Positions 19,491-33,347 of a stretch of 64,000 nucleotides of DNA are shown in pieces. Position 1 is the stretch's first letter. Each line of letters opens with the position of its first letter. The stretch comes from Selaginella moellendorffii (Eukaryota > Streptophyta > Lycopodiopsida > Selaginellales > Selaginellaceae), in contig NW_003314365.1 in the NCBI RefSeq assembly GCF_000143415.4, positions 265,991 to 329,990 of the forward strand. The letters are read 5' to 3'. The notes under the pieces were generated by a model, which saw only the letters and a program-made list of their open reading frames with translations, was not told the origin of the DNA and searched no databases. A program made the translations under genes and the position numbers.

Positions 19491-21759
19491 ATGACGAGGA
19501 TCGTCCACTGCCCAGGATGCAAGGAGCTGCTTGTCGAGCCCACGGCCGGGGTCACAATCTACCAGTGTGTCAACTGCCTCACGGTCTTGATCGGTGAGCT
19601 CCTCGCGTGTTCTTCGCTTGCTTGGCACTGATTTTGTGGTGTCATTCTTTCTCTGTGTGGCAGCCAAGCATGCCAGATCTTCGCTCGCAGTCGCAGCCGA
19701 TCAAAATCAAAACAACGCCGCCGCGGCCGCCGCTGCTGCCAAAGCTTCCACCCCTTCTCCTCCTCCTCCTCCGCCGCCGCTCTACAAGCACAGGGAGCGG
19801 CAGCCCATCGCCATTCCAAATCCCAGCCCTCTTCCCGGGAATCCACTCGACGCCTCGGCCTCGCCTTTGTACACGCCCAGGAATGGGATTGGCAGTGGTA
19901 GCGAGAGGATGTCCTCGGCCGCGGCACCAGCACCAGCACCAGCACCGGCAGCCATAGACGAGGACAATTCTTTGCTCCTCCAGGACATGAGGAAGCTGGC
20001 CAGGGAAGCTTTCCCGGCACAAGCCCAAGCTCCGGAGGACGGCAAGAACGCCACCACAAGGCTAGCAAGCAGCAATGGCAGCAGCGCCGGCAATGGAGGA
20101 AGAATGACGAGGCAGGAGCTGGACGAGTTCACGTTTCCCAGGCAAGCTCGCGACTTGGATGCCATGAGTGACTATCACTCCACACTGGAAGAGCTCGACT
20201 CGAGTGCTCAGTCGGACGATCTTCGCCGGAAGTCGTGCGTTCATGATCTTCATCCAGTGGAGGCTCCCACTTCCACTGCTGCCACTGAGACTGGAGAAGA
20301 TCTGCGCTGCAACGCGGCGGCGAGGAGGAGCAGGAACAGTAGCAGCTCGTCCGATGCGTTGGGAGGACATGAAGAAGATCATCATCTGGCTATGGTTGCC
20401 GTCACCGCCGGCCCCGCAGGGAACAAGAAGAAGAGAGCGTATCCTCCACTCAACTCGCCTTACGTCGTGTGCCAGCACTGTGACAAGCTGCTCGAGGTCC
20501 CTCGCTCGCTGCCACCCTCCAAGACGAGCGTCCAGAAGCTCCGGTGTGGCGCTTGCCACTCCATCTCCAAGTTCGCACTCGCCGACGTCGAGCACGAGAG
20601 GAAGCAGCAGCTAGGCATTGTTCCCGTGGACTCTTTCGATCGTTCCAGCGGCGGCTCGACGATGAAGAACGCGTCAGGGATCGATCACAACAGGAAGATG
20701 GACATGGTGGCGATGATGATGAGCTCCTCGAGCTCGCCAGTTCCAGGCTCGGCTCCAGCTTCGTATCACGCAGCTCATTTCCATCTCCAAAAGCGCATCA
20801 CGGACAACATCACCAGCAACAGCAAAGGCTACGAGTCGGCTCCCGAGTTCCATCACGGCGCCTCCGCCTCCACTCCCTCAAGCCACGCCAGGACCATCTC
20901 CGCGGGATCCAGCTCCACCGTGCCGCTGGCGCCCTGTCTCCACGAGCTCTTCGGCTACGAATCGCCATCGCAGTTCCTCAAGGTGGCTGACAACAAGAGC
21001 ACGAGGTCCTCCACAAAGTCTTCGTCGGAGACGAGCCCAAAGCCCAAAGCCGGGGGTGGCGGAATTAAGGCGCTGCTTCTCAAGAGCATCCAGGAGATCA
21101 GCAAGCTCCATTTCCAGCAGCAGCATTACTCGGTTGTGACAATCAACGGCGCAACCATACCGGACGAGCTCGTGAGAAAGGCCGAGGAACTAGCTGGGCC
21201 GATTCATCCAGGAAACTATTGGTAAGCTCACTTTTGCTATCTTTTTCTTTCTTTTTCCTGTTCTTGACGATGATGATCAACAGGTATGACTACCGTGCTG
21301 GGTTCTGGGGAGTGATGGGAGGGCCGTGCATCGGGATAGTTCCCGTAAGATCATATGACCCTGCTATAGTTTTTTGACCGGGTACTTTTTGCTTTTTGCA
21401 GCCATGCATTGAGGAGTTCAAGCACCCGGCGATGCCAGTAAACTGCGCGGGTGGCAAAACCGGAGTGGTGATCAATGGCCGAGAGTTACATCAGCAGGAT
21501 CTCCAGGTTCTCGCCAAGCGCGGCCTGCCTTCCATTCCAAACACTTCCTACACAATCGACATCGACGGTGTGGTGGTGGACTTGGCCACCGGGAATGAGA
21601 TCAGGTGCCTCGGCAAGCTCGCTCCCTCGTAAGTTCTCTAGCTCTCTTCGATTTGCTTGCTCTCTTGTCTCACCACTTTTCTTCTGGACTGCTGCTTCCA
21701 GGATCGAGAAGCGAGGTGTCGGCTTTGGAATGTTTCCCCTGTCTCGGGGATTGACATAG
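19491..21759 (+). CDS. DUF3133/EDR4-like zinc-ribbon protein
   Basis: Five exons (19491-19593, 19664-21221, 21284-21344, 21402-21628, 21702-21759) encode 668 aa. The N-terminus has a Cys4 ribbon (MTRIVHCPGCKELL ... YQCVNCLTVLIAKH). A second ribbon follows at YVVCQHCDKLLEVP ... KLRCGACHSISKF (about residue 320), which is the plant DUF3133 zinc-ribbon. The C-terminus (YDYRAGFWGVMGGPCIGIVP, NGRELHQQDLQVLAKRGLP) is the conserved end found in plant proteins annotated as extra-large-G-protein-like DUF3133. The middle is low complexity. In Arabidopsis EDR4 of this group acts in powdery mildew defence at the membrane; the role here is inferred only. Introns are 57-73 bp. Confidence 0.85.
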
Positions 21760-22072
21760 AGAGAACGAGGGTCCGTGTTGCTGACTTCTAACTCGTACAT
21801 AGACTCTGAGTTCCAGCGAGGCTTTTTAGCGAAAGGTGAGAGTGACCTGGTTGAAAATAGAGGAGAGAGCTTGTTGGTGTTTTTTTCTTCTTTTTGTCAC
21901 GACTGACTCCATACGATCAAAACAGGGCTTTGAACTTATTTTTTGTGGAGCAAGCCACACACTACTACTTACAACAGAACGAGTGAATATTCGTGTGTAT
22001 ATACCCGCGCCGCGCGCCACAGCAAATTCAAAGCTTTAAGAAACAAAGGAGGAGGGAGGAGGAGCAGCAGGG

Positions 22073-23157
22073 ATGGATCGGAGGAGGGGAGCGAAGATCG
22101 CGTATATCAAGGAGAGGCGCTCCGTGATGTTTACGACCAAGGAGGTTCCTCTGGCACTGGCACGCTTGCAGCACCAGCCTCAGCCGGTGGCCAGGAAGAA
22201 GCCCGAGCACTGGTACCGCAAGAAATTCAAGGAGCGCGAGCAGCAACTGGAAAAGCAGAAGAAGAGCGCGTGGAGGATCAATGACTTGCGGGCCAACAAG
22301 AATGGATTCCACCACGATGTCTACTGGATCACACAGGACCTCTACCGTGGGAACTGGAGGCTCAACAAGAAAGAAGGTACTCGATCGAGCTCCTCTCAAA
22401 CTCGAGCTCAAGCATTTCCATGGTGGCTTTTGTGCAGGGAGTGGCATCCAAAGCTATTGCACGGGCAATCGGTACGAGGGCGACTGGAAGAAAGATCGAA
22501 GAGAAGGATATGGTACTTTCTACATCCGGGAAGATGGAAAGTACAGAGTTGTCTACAAAGGCTACTGGAAATCGGGGAACTTGCACGTAAGTTCTCTTTC
22601 GCTGCTACTGGGATGGACGACAAGTGAGGATAGCTCACAAGACGATGGATGTACTGGCAGGGGCCTGGCTACCTTCACTGCGCTTATGGCGAAGTGTACG
22701 AAGGCGACTTTGAGCGCGGCGTTCGCAGTGGCTATGGCCGACAGACGTACTATTGCCCCCAAAGTGGGAGATATCACGTCTACGTTGGCCAGTGGCGGGA
22801 TGACAAGCGCGAAGGCACGGGAACACTGACAATGGGTGAGCAAAAGCTTAGACAAGTGTTCTTGGAAAAAACTTGATTTGGTTTGATCTTGCAGTGAATG
22901 GCGATGTGTATGAGGGGTGTTTTTCCAACGACAAGAAGCATGGCAAGGGTGTGTTCTATTACACAACCTCCAGGTGTAGATACGACGGGCTGTGGAGGGA
23001 GGATGTTGCGATTTGCGGGACTTACTCGAAGCTGGAATCCGACTACGAGTTTAAGACACCACTACCACACCTCGAGCTGAGAAATGCCGATACCTTCGCG
23101 AGCTGTCTCATTGACAAAATCGTCCAGGATGACGGGCTCCAAATTCCTTCTTGCTGA
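22073..23157 (+). CDS. MORN-repeat protein, MORN3-like
   Basis: Four exons (22073-22376, 22438-22586, 22661-22835, 22895-23157) give 296 aa. The N-terminus is basic and coiled-coil-like (KKFKEREQQLEKQKK). MORN repeats follow: NRYEGDWKKDRREGYGTFY, VVYKGYWKSG, EVYEGDFERGVRSGYGRQTY, VYVGQWRDDKREGTGTL and GDVYEGCFSNDKKHGKGVFY. The C-terminal segment (CGTYSKLES ... FASCLIDKIVQDDG) parallels the end of animal MORN3, a protein of sperm flagella. This agrees with a plant with swimming sperm. It ends 201 bp from the convergent protease gene. Confidence 0.82.
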
Positions 23158-23358
23158 TCCAGAGAAGTTGGGAAGTTTTGTTTGTCTTCTTTTTTTCTTA
23201 CACTAGGCGATATATAGATATGCTTACAAACGAAAGAAAGAGAGCTGGAAGAGTACGTTTTCTCGCGAAATGAATCCTGGAATACGACCCGGACGAATGA
23301 AACGAATGATCGATCTGTACAAACAACTTGACGATTGGCCGTGTCGTAGCTTTTTCTC

Positions 23359-24630
<1,272 letters not shown>

Positions 24631-24706
24631 TCTTCTGCTCGCTCGATTCTTCTCCTCCCTCCCTTGTAAGCCAAGGATCCAAGTTTCCAACCAAGGGAGA
24701 TGTGGG

Positions 24707-24713
24707 TTTTATA
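24707..24713 (-). promoter_or_regulatory. TATA box of the cysteine protease gene
   Basis: The minus strand reads CTATAAAAC about 77 bases upstream of the chosen ATG at 24630, a good distance for a short leader. It also argues against use of the ATG at 24690, which would leave about 17 bases. Confidence 0.6.
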
Positions 24714-25176
24714 GGCAGCCTTGTTCCAAAGTGTGGTGGTCGGCATTTGGCGGGACGGGGTCCAACCGGTAACGCGCGGGAGTTGGCGACGGCGGCCACC
24801 GCCTATGGGCAGTCAAGCCTGGCCGCCTTCCACAAATGGCGGAGCCTGCTAATTTCGGAGACGTACTTGCTTGCGCCACATCCTCGTTTCAAGGAGATTT
24901 CTTTTGCCATTGGACGCAAGCGTTTCGGAGATCCCCCACCTATTCAATTCGTGCCGCACTGACCAAGTCCATTGAATCTAGCAGAGCGCAAAACGGTGGA
25001 TACATCCAACCAACAAGTCTGTTTCCGTTGCTGTAGCTTGCTCGTCTTCCCTGCCACTAGAAACCAAACTAACACCAGCGAGTTCCACGCATGGCACCAC
25101 CACTTTCACCATTCCCTGTGCCTGCCTTTTCGAGCCTCTCAAGTATCTACTGGGCTGCTCCCCAGTTCCATCCAAA

Positions 25177-27085
25177 CTAATGCTCGTGTCCATTATTGAG
25201 GTCCATCTCCACCTGTCTTATTGTCCACTGAATTCCCTCCAGTTTCTGTAAGTTTGTCACCACCCAACATATCAAAGGCTGCCCACGATTTTGCTCTCAC
25301 CTTGACAACGTCGTGATACCGCCTGGCAATGTCATCAAAGTACTGATCCACGCCTTGGTACTCGCGCAACCTCGTCACCTGCGAATACCACGACTGGTAA
25401 GCGACGAGCTTCCGTGAGATTGGTCCCGATACTTACGGCTCTATTATATCCGGCAGTGGCTTCGTCGTCTGCTTCCAGCAAATAATTCCTGCAGCCAGCC
25501 ATGAAGTGAGCAGCCCGCCACGCCAGTAAATATTTAAAAGCGCACACCTGATCTTGTGCAACGCTGCGATTGATTCTTCCGTATACGTGTCTCTGAGAAC
25601 AAGGTGTTCCAGCACACTAGGAAAAGGAAAAGATAACGGAATCATGCATTAGTAATATAGGAAACGTATACCGCAGCTTCGCATTCATTGTCTCGCAACG
25701 CTTACACAGCCAAGCTTTTCTCATCTCGTCCTGCCAGTTTGACAAGTAATCGATCTATATGCCCGCGATTGTTTCGAACACTTACATATTCATGCTGGTG
25801 CTGCAGCTTATAGTCCTTGACCAGCTTTATCAGTACTCCCAATATCTGCTCAAGAACCTGGGATATGGCTGATCAAGCTTCGCTCTTCAAGGACAAAAAT
25901 TTAAAGAAACGTACATTGTAGTATTCTGAAAACTTTCGGTCCGCAGAGTAGAGATCGCTAAGTAAAGCCGCCTCTTCGCTCTCGTTGGATTCTACAGCTG
26001 CTTTAACCCTGGAAGAAACACCTGATAGGAAATGACCTCGAATATCTTTACTGACCTTTCAGCAAGTCTATAGCTCTTTGTACCATGAGAACCAAAGCCA
26101 TCTACGACAAAAGTAAGTTAGATCTGAATACTGAAAGCCACGACTCAAAGTACTGACCACTCTCTTGAAAGGAAGAGCTGATTTTCTCACACTTGGCTTT
26201 TAGCCGTGATTCAATTTCCGGAATCAGCAGCATAAGGTAGCCTGTGCTGTCCTGGCAAGACAATCTCGTCAGAAAAAGGCCATTGAGATGGCACTAACCT
26301 CAGCAAAAGGGGCCTTTGATAGATGTGTCTGACGAAGCCACGCAGGAGTTATTCCCAGGAACCGGTTGACAACACCGGAAACTCCAACTTCACTAACATC
26401 GTGGCTGGGATTGGGAGTGCTGGTGTTGCTGGAGCTCATGCTGATGCTGGTGGTGCTGCTGTCCAGCGAGCTTTTCGACACAATGCTGCACTTCTCCGCT
26501 TCCTCGTCTAGTATGTCGCCATCTTTAGTTACGGAAGGGAGCCGCAAGCGCTGGCAAGCTTCGGCCACAGCCAGACGCTCCTCCAGGGCTTCATACACCT
26601 TGACGGGAGAAACAACAGCTAAAGAGAAAAAGTCTAGAAACTAAACTTGAAAAGCTCTTCACTACCTGTGGAGTAGAGCGTAGTCCGAGCTGCAAGAACA
26701 ATGCCTGAACATCCCTGATTCCACCTGCATTTGCCACTGAGATAGCCTGCTGGAATTCTTCCACAAGTGTCACTGCTTCGCTGTAAGCCGCCTATAACAA
26801 CAGCGCCAGTGGTTTAAGAGCACTCCGAAAAGAATGAAACGAACCACCGACCATCACTTCGAGGAAACGAAGCCTCTCCCGCCCCATCTCTTCACGCGCC
26901 TAACGAAGACTTAGATTGGAGCTCAATCTCATCGACCTAGCCAAGCAGCAGAGTACCTGGACGAGATCATAGTAAGCAGCTTTGGCGACATAAGATCCGT
27001 CGGGGGCAAGGCAATGCCGGTTAAGCTGCTCAACAAGCTGCGCGAGGCCGTCATCCACCATCGCTCCACCTTCCAGCTGCTCCAT
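25177..27085 (-). CDS. AUG4: Augmin subunit 4 (HAUS4/AUG4)
   Basis: Thirteen small exons join to 411 aa: 27085-26957, 26899-26852, 26791-26666, 26598-26299, 26251-26158, 26101-26056, 26008-25915, 25857-25786, 25730-25672, 25616-25548, 25488-25437, 25378-25301, 25245-25177. Diagnostic stretches are LNRHCLAPDGSYVAKAAYYD, GGIRDVQALFLQLGLRSTPQ, VVNRFLGITPAWLRQTHL, LYSADRKFSEYYNVLEQILG, VLIKLVKDYKLQHQHEYDEM and VTRLREYQGVDQYFDDIARR, which follow Arabidopsis AUG4 closely in order. AUG4 is part of the eight-subunit augmin complex that recruits gamma-tubulin to spindle and phragmoplast microtubules for branching nucleation. A Ser/Thr-rich linker lies around residues 125-150. Confidence 0.95.
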
Positions 27086-28380
27086 TCTCGCCTAGGGCAA
27101 AGAAAGAATTCAAACACCCTCTTTTTTGTTGTGCGTTATCCTTTTATGTAAAATACATTTAGGACCTTGTCGTAATGTCAAGCTCACCTGCTATTTACTT
27201 GGAGTGATGTGGAAGAAGCTTCACTCTGCAGAAGCTTGAAACAAAAGCTGAAAACTGGATCCAACAACGTCCAGAAACAAGCAGAGCACAACGCGGGCTG
27301 CATAAAACAACGCCATGCGCGATTGTGGGCTGCGTGCACCGGACCCTCGTCACAGCGGGATGCCTAGCAACCAATTGACGCACGCTGGGCTCGCAAAGCT
27401 CGAGCATGGGCTGAGACCAATCCTGCATGCACAGCTGCACAAGCCATCCAAGTGCTACCAGAAAGTTTCATGGCCGACAAGCAACTTTCAACAACATACC
27501 TCCAGTCTACTCTACCATTGCCACCGGGCCCATGTTCGATTCTACATGTTCAACTCGAGCATTAAATTCCTGGTGTGTCCTCTAATTTTTAATTAAACTA
27601 GTTTGCAATTATTATTATGGTTTGCGTATATTACTCAATTTGTCCATTTTTTTCCTTTCTCTAGAAATGTTATAGCTGATTTTCTTCTTTGCAATGTACC
27701 AACATAAGAATGATCACAAGAAACGTAATTCATAATTATGAGTGGTGCAAGTTGGACCCGCCAAGATCTTCTGGGCCAATGTGGGCATTGACAAGGGAGA
27801 GGACCATGCTCCTCTCGCTGGACCTCCACCAGGAGTTTATCAGCTAGTGTCGGTGCCTGCAGCGCACGACCGAGATGCTCTACCGGCGATTGTGTGAGTA
27901 CAGGAGAGCCACCGAAGTGAACCCCAAGAGCATGCGGCAGTTTGTGGAGCAAGAGACCAAACCACGTCCAGGTGGGGATAGACTCGGATCAGGAGATCCT
28001 CAAGCACACGACCAACAGCAAGGTGAACAGGTTTCTTTCCTGCAAGTTGCTCTTTAGAAACCATGATTCGCTCCATAAGAGCGAGGATCCGGGTACGAAC
28101 GTAAATCCCCTAGAATTCGTTCTTCCTAACACCAAAAAGCAGCACTTGGTTCGTGTCGTGTCGAGAATTCCAAATCAGATTGGCACCTGAGAGAAATGGA
28201 CAGGAGGTAGAAGTCCTTGCAAATACTGATGATCAGAGTGAAACCAAGCCCCTTGTTGCACTTTGGGTCTCTCAATAGCTTCACGCCGCTACAGTCAAAG
28301 CACTAAAAATGCTATAGATTATAGAAGGAATCTGTGACTTTATCCATAGAAGAGTCGTATGCTGTGGGCAGCATATACGA
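27086..28380. other. Spacer, no gene recognised
   Basis: This holds the 5' flank of AUG4 and a GC-richer patch at 27730-28060 with overlapping open frames on both strands (for example MLYRRLCEYRRATEVNPKSM on the plus strand). The frames are interrupted and I recognise no family, so the patch may be a decayed gene. Confidence 0.4.
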
Positions 28381-29654
28381 TTATGCAAGATTTCTTTCGA
28401 TAAGAACTCTTTTAAAAGAAGCGAAATATTCAACAGATGATAGCTTCTTCATGAAAATAAGTAACTCTACTGGTTTCCAAATTCCAGCCTTGACTTTGCC
28501 AAGAGCGAGCGGTGTAGTCACATCCTCGCAGTTCATCCCGCGGTAAAGGAGAATGCTCATACAGATCTCTCGCAAGTCCTTGCCCTGCATCATCAGCATG
28601 CTTTATAATTCAAACTCTGTGTAAAAACGAAAACGTACCAGTTTCAGTCCCCCATACAGCATGCCCATCTCCTCTGGACCACTGCAGAAAAAAAAGAAAA
28701 GAAAAAGACCGTCAAATACTTGATCAGTAGCTTGCTTACTGTAGATATCTAGGCAGCAGCATGACATAAGATCCAATGCTTACTTCAAACTCCAGGAAAT
28801 AAGAGTTATCACACCAAAACAGGGATGAGTTTAGCACACTTGCCCTGTGCGTCTCAATGGCTGGCGACTGGAGATACTTGTCTCGGTGATTACCACCATG
28901 TCCCCGCCTCTGGATGATTGCAGTAATCGCGCGGCACACTTGTGGAAAACTTACGATCTCCTGACAACGGCACAACATGTTTAGACACAGAAAAGGAAGA
29001 AACACGTACAGACTTGCTCACGGGTGGGTGAGTAGACAACACAGCGGCTACGAACACCAGCGGTGTACATGACGTTCCGCTTCATCAGTAGCACTGTTGA
29101 AAAAGCTCCACAACCAAAGCGCAGCATTAGATAATTAAGCAGCGAGGAGTTTATTAACCAGCTCTAGTTTACCAACCATTGCCTCATTGGTGTCCCCTGC
29201 TTGGGCCGTAAGGTACTCGTTCATGCTGCGATAGGAAAATAAATAAATAAAGGTTTGTTGAACACAATCAGCCTCCAGTAGTACCTTGCAAAGCCATCTA
29301 TCAGCGCTTGCTCGTAGTCTCCCTGCGCCGTTTCGAGTCCTATCACGCAGCATGGCTCGCCTCTCTTGGATGAACGGGCCCTCGCAATGGAGCTCGAACA
29401 AAACGGACTCTTCGTCGATGAGGGATCCCCGGGTAGTAGTGCGTAACGAGTCTCTCCGGGCGCCCGTCGAATGGTGGAAAGGCGAGAGCAGCCATGCCAA
29501 AGTCAAGCCACGCGTTGCCCCCCTCGCGGCTGCTCTCGATCAAGGGCGACTTGGCGTCATAGACGAGCCGGCCAGGGAAATCAACCAACCAGGCGGGCGA
29601 AGGCCTGGAAGGGTGCTGGACGCATGCACCGTGTTGGCAAGGGCGTGTTGGCAA
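28381..29654 (-). pseudogene. Unrecognised minus-strand locus, probably split or damaged
   Basis: Several GC-richer patches on the minus strand look like exons: PAWLVDFPGRLVYDAKSPLI with GGNAWLDFGMAALAFPPFDG near 29600-29440; ETAQGDYEQALIDGFA joined over a short GT-AG interval to SMNEYLTAQAGDTNEAM near 29340-29170; MLLMKRNVMYTAGVRSRCVV near 29095-29030; EIVSFPQVCRAITAIIQRRG near 28970-28900; and KDLREICMSILLYRGMNCED with VTTPLALGKVKAGIWKP near 28590-28480. Candidate splice sites are present for some junctions, but the first patch changes frame within about 100 bases. I do not recognise the family. It is either a real gene with a poorly read first exon or a recent pseudogene. Confidence 0.4.
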
Positions 29655-29699
29655 GACTTGTTGATATCTTCGCTTGGTCGTTCGTCATCTGGGAGCCTC

Positions 29700-31703
29700 A
29701 GCGGTAGAGGGTAGTATGCCCCTAATCAAATTTGTGAGCAACACACCATGTTCCAACTATTGCAAACCTGAAGTTGGAGCCACTGCCTTGAGCGCCAGCC
29801 CATTTACAAATATATACCTTAAAATAATAATATAATAGGCTGAGATTATAAATTAGTTTATTAACTTAAAAACATAAAGTAACTTTTAGGGTTTGTATAA
29901 ATTAAAAAACTATTATATAATATATTTATAAAATAAGTATTTGAATTGTTTTCTTTCTTTAAAGGATTTGTGGGTGATAAAAAATTAAGATTTTATATTA
30001 TAACACTTCAGAACTAATCCTTTTATTTTATGTATATCAGTTATAATTAAGTAATAACAGCATACTGCTTTAAAAATAATTTCAATTTAAATAATTATAA
30101 TGTTTTTTGTTTACTTAACTTTTTTTCTACTATTTTAAATTTAAATATTTAATAACTATTGTAAATTTTTATATGATACAAGTATTATATTTATTGACTA
30201 TTTCTCACCCAAAAAAATAGTATAAGTATTGAGTATTATAGTATAAGTACTATAATATACAAATACTATATGTTTAGTTTTATTTATTTATATTTTGTTT
30301 AAATTTCTATATTATAATTATAATAATTAATTAATTCTAAACTTTCATTTTAAACTCAAGGTGTATATTCAATATTAATTATAAAAATTCATTATAAAGT
30401 GGTAGACTAAAGTCCTATAACAACAAAAATAATAAATTTAAATTCTTAAATAATTGAAGAGATAAAAGGAAAAATTATTTAAGAATATTTAGACTTAAAA
30501 TTTATCTCACTATTTCTTTTGAACTTTAAGCAATTTTTTGGAGCTTAAAAAGTTAGCTAGTTAAATAAAAAAATTGCAAATTTGATTAAAATTAGATAAG
30601 TTGAGTTTTAATAATTTATAAAAACCCTAAATTTTACAAAAACTATAAAATTTAAAAGCTAATAGTATTACATTCTTAATTAACACAAAATATGCTCACA
30701 TAAAATATCCAGGGAATGAACTCCATGACAAAATATTTACCCACATCACTCAAGAACTTCCATTTTTATGGTTTTAAGCTCTAATCCTTTGTTAAGTGGT
30801 TGAATTAATTTTTAATTTTTATATCAATAAATATTACATTTATAATAAATGTGCAAAAGAACCAAATATGTTATTTTTAATGTCATCAAATATTGTTATA
30901 AAAATAATATCCAAACCCACCATTTACATTCCATAGGTGCAAACTCCAACATGTTAATGAATATTTTGACAAATCCTTAATATAATAAGTGTAAAAAAAA
31001 TTTAAATTGGGAACTAAAATTTTTAAAATATAATTATAATTAATTTAAAGAGGCAGATTCTCAATAGGTTACTTTAAAGTGGGTTTCATTTGATTAGTTA
31101 AAGAGATTGATTATTTACATGGTTTATAATATTAGTTTCTAATCAAGCCACAAGTTTCATTTGTAAGTTTCTTTTTTTCGTGGTTTATTAAACATGATTC
31201 ACATTAAAACTTTTGGAACGGAAAATGCCTCACATCAAAATAAGACACTGATGGCAAGCTCTTTAGTTTGATGCGATCGGCGCATCTAAAAGCTTTTGTT
31301 TCTAGGAGGCACAGGATGACAGTCTTCGTGAGAAGTTTTGAAACGAGTTAAAGCAATTTCAAGGACCCAATCGTTGTTCCAAAACCTTGAAAATGGTTTA
31401 GCTGACACAGACTATTGTGTTTCGCTGCTCTCGCCATTCGATTCGGCACATCGATGGAGCTGTGATTTCCGAGGGCATCGCCATCGGAGCTTGTCGACTT
31501 GATGATGCAAATGGGAGCGATGATAGGGTCTTTTCTCGGTTTCCTCACATTTCTCTCTCATATTGTACTTTTGAAACCTTTTAATCTTTTCAATATTTTC
31601 AAATTAGTATTTTAAGATCTGTTTTTGTCATCGTATCAATCTTGGTCTCATGAATTCCGAGAGTATCTGAAAGAAAAACATGCAAGAAAAATCAACCCAT
31701 TTT
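29700..31703. other. Very AT-rich intergenic block
   Basis: From about 29820 to 31260 the sequence is dominated by A and T with no open frame of note. A short minus-strand frame at 31348-31548 has no recognisable domain. The composition matches the block at 4860-5990. Confidence 0.6.
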
Positions 31704-33266
31704 TCAAGCCACTCTTGCTACCTTGTCGTCAACTTCCGCTTTTAGTTGCTGGAGATTCTCCAGCACTTCCCACAGAACCTTGCTGAGGTCGTTTTTCAGG
31801 TCTTCCAGAGATCTCTTTCCTGACGAGAAGTCCTGTGAGAGCCTTGATTAATATACGAACAAAGCATGTTTTAAGTACATTACCGCTTTCATTTCTTCAA
31901 GAACGGCATCGTTTTCCTCGAAAAAGGTGAGGTACGCGAGCACAGACTCCACGGCAGCACCAGCCAACTGAAACGACAGTATTGGAGAAAAGAACACGCC
32001 AAATAAAGGAGTTTTGTGTAACCTTTTGCTTGATCTCCTCCAGCGTATCGGTGACAAAGATTGCTGAGTTGGGAGAACTTGCAGACATTTTGCCAGAACC
32101 GTCACCCGCCTGGGTGAGGCGACAGCATAAGAAAGAAGTAAAACAAGGAAAAACGATAGCTCACTTCGATGCTCGGTAGAAACCGGGACTCTATCAAAGC
32201 GGGCTTGTAGAGCTTGAGGCGTGGAGCCAAATCCCGACTGAGCCTGAAGTATGGATCCTACACAGAAAGAAAGAATGAATAAAAGTGGTAAACAGACATG
32301 AAAAGTTAGACCTGATCAATTGCACATGGAATGAGACATCTCATCTTGATTCCCTCTCCAAACACATCATCGAAAGACGTCGAGAATGCTGGTGCAATCT
32401 GATGTTACATTCAAATGACATGAGTAAAAGTCTACTAGAGCAGCGAGCAATACCTGGACAGCGGGGTACAAAAGCTTCCCGAGGACATCCGTTTCTGCGT
32501 TCAATCCAAAAACAGCACTCATCTGCAGGCTCCGTCGCAAAGATTCTCCAGTGATCAAAGAAATCATCATACCGCATTGCTGCTGAGAAAACTCGAAATA
32601 GTGAGCACGTTGTCGAACAGGGCACTGTAGGGAGCCGGAGACATAAGAAAAGATCAAAACGAGATTACCGCACCACGTACCCAGAGACATAGTCTAAATT
32701 AGAGAATATAAAAGTCCGCTCCAAACGAAATCCGCAAGAAATGATATCCTTGGCATTGTTTCGGCCCAGTCTTTGGCACTCTTCCTGGCTTATATCTTTC
32801 CAGATGAACTTCTCATCATCGGATAGCTGAATCACCAGAGGGACATCGAAAGCGTCCTGCAAGTACCTTTGGAAATCGTTAGAAACACTCCTAGAGCTTG
32901 AGAGAGTAGAGTGCGTACTTTGTGAACATGAATTGCACAAGGTGGCCCAAATGTAAGGATTCCGACGATGGTCCACGCCCCGTGTACAAGAAGAACTTGT
33001 GGCCTTGCTCGTACGCATCGAGAATGGACTCTAGATCCCTGGTAGAGGAGAGGGGATTGCACGGGTTTACCGAAACGAGCATACCTGTGAGCGAAGAAAA
33101 TCCCGCGGCGCAAGAATGGATGGGCGGGCTTGTTGGTCAGCTTCTCCAGTCGCTGGATGAGCTGTGGATCGATCAGCTTGCATCCAAAATCCGAGACGAT
33201 CCGCGCGTAATCAACGGCGCCATTCCTCGCCGAAACAGAGTAAGGCGTCACAACCTGTTCACCCAT
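31704..33266 (-). CDS. Cytosolic tryptophanyl-tRNA synthetase, lacking one conserved segment
   Basis: Ten exons (33266-33085, 33038-32919, 32866-32681, 32624-32573, 32522-32454, 32398-32312, 32257-32165, 32109-32023, 31967-31884, 31832-31704) encode 362 aa. Key marks of the eukaryotic class Ic enzyme are [34 protein letters not shown] (HIGH-type motif), [36 protein letters not shown] and [16 protein letters not shown] (KMSKS-type motif). It would charge tRNA-Trp. Odd: after DTLEEIKQK the usual stretch with HAFSGG (about 19 residues) is absent; the read jumps over a 55-bp intron straight to [20 protein letters not shown]. Activity is therefore uncertain. It ends the pair with DGD1, 81 bp downstream of that gene's stop. 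Confidence 0.9.
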
Positions 33267-33347
33267 AATTCTAGGGCAGATATTAAAGGTTCCGGCAAAC
33301 TTTATATTCTCTTTGGTGACATGGCTGCCCTCCTTTTCATGGCGAAC

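Noticed and set aside
24690-24690. Upstream ATG for the cysteine protease
   Set aside because: It would put 20 charged residues in front of the signal peptide and lie too close to the TATA box.
27840-28190. Plus-strand frames with MLYRRLCEYRRATE
   Set aside because: Interrupted, no family recognised, and overlapped by equally open minus-strand frames.
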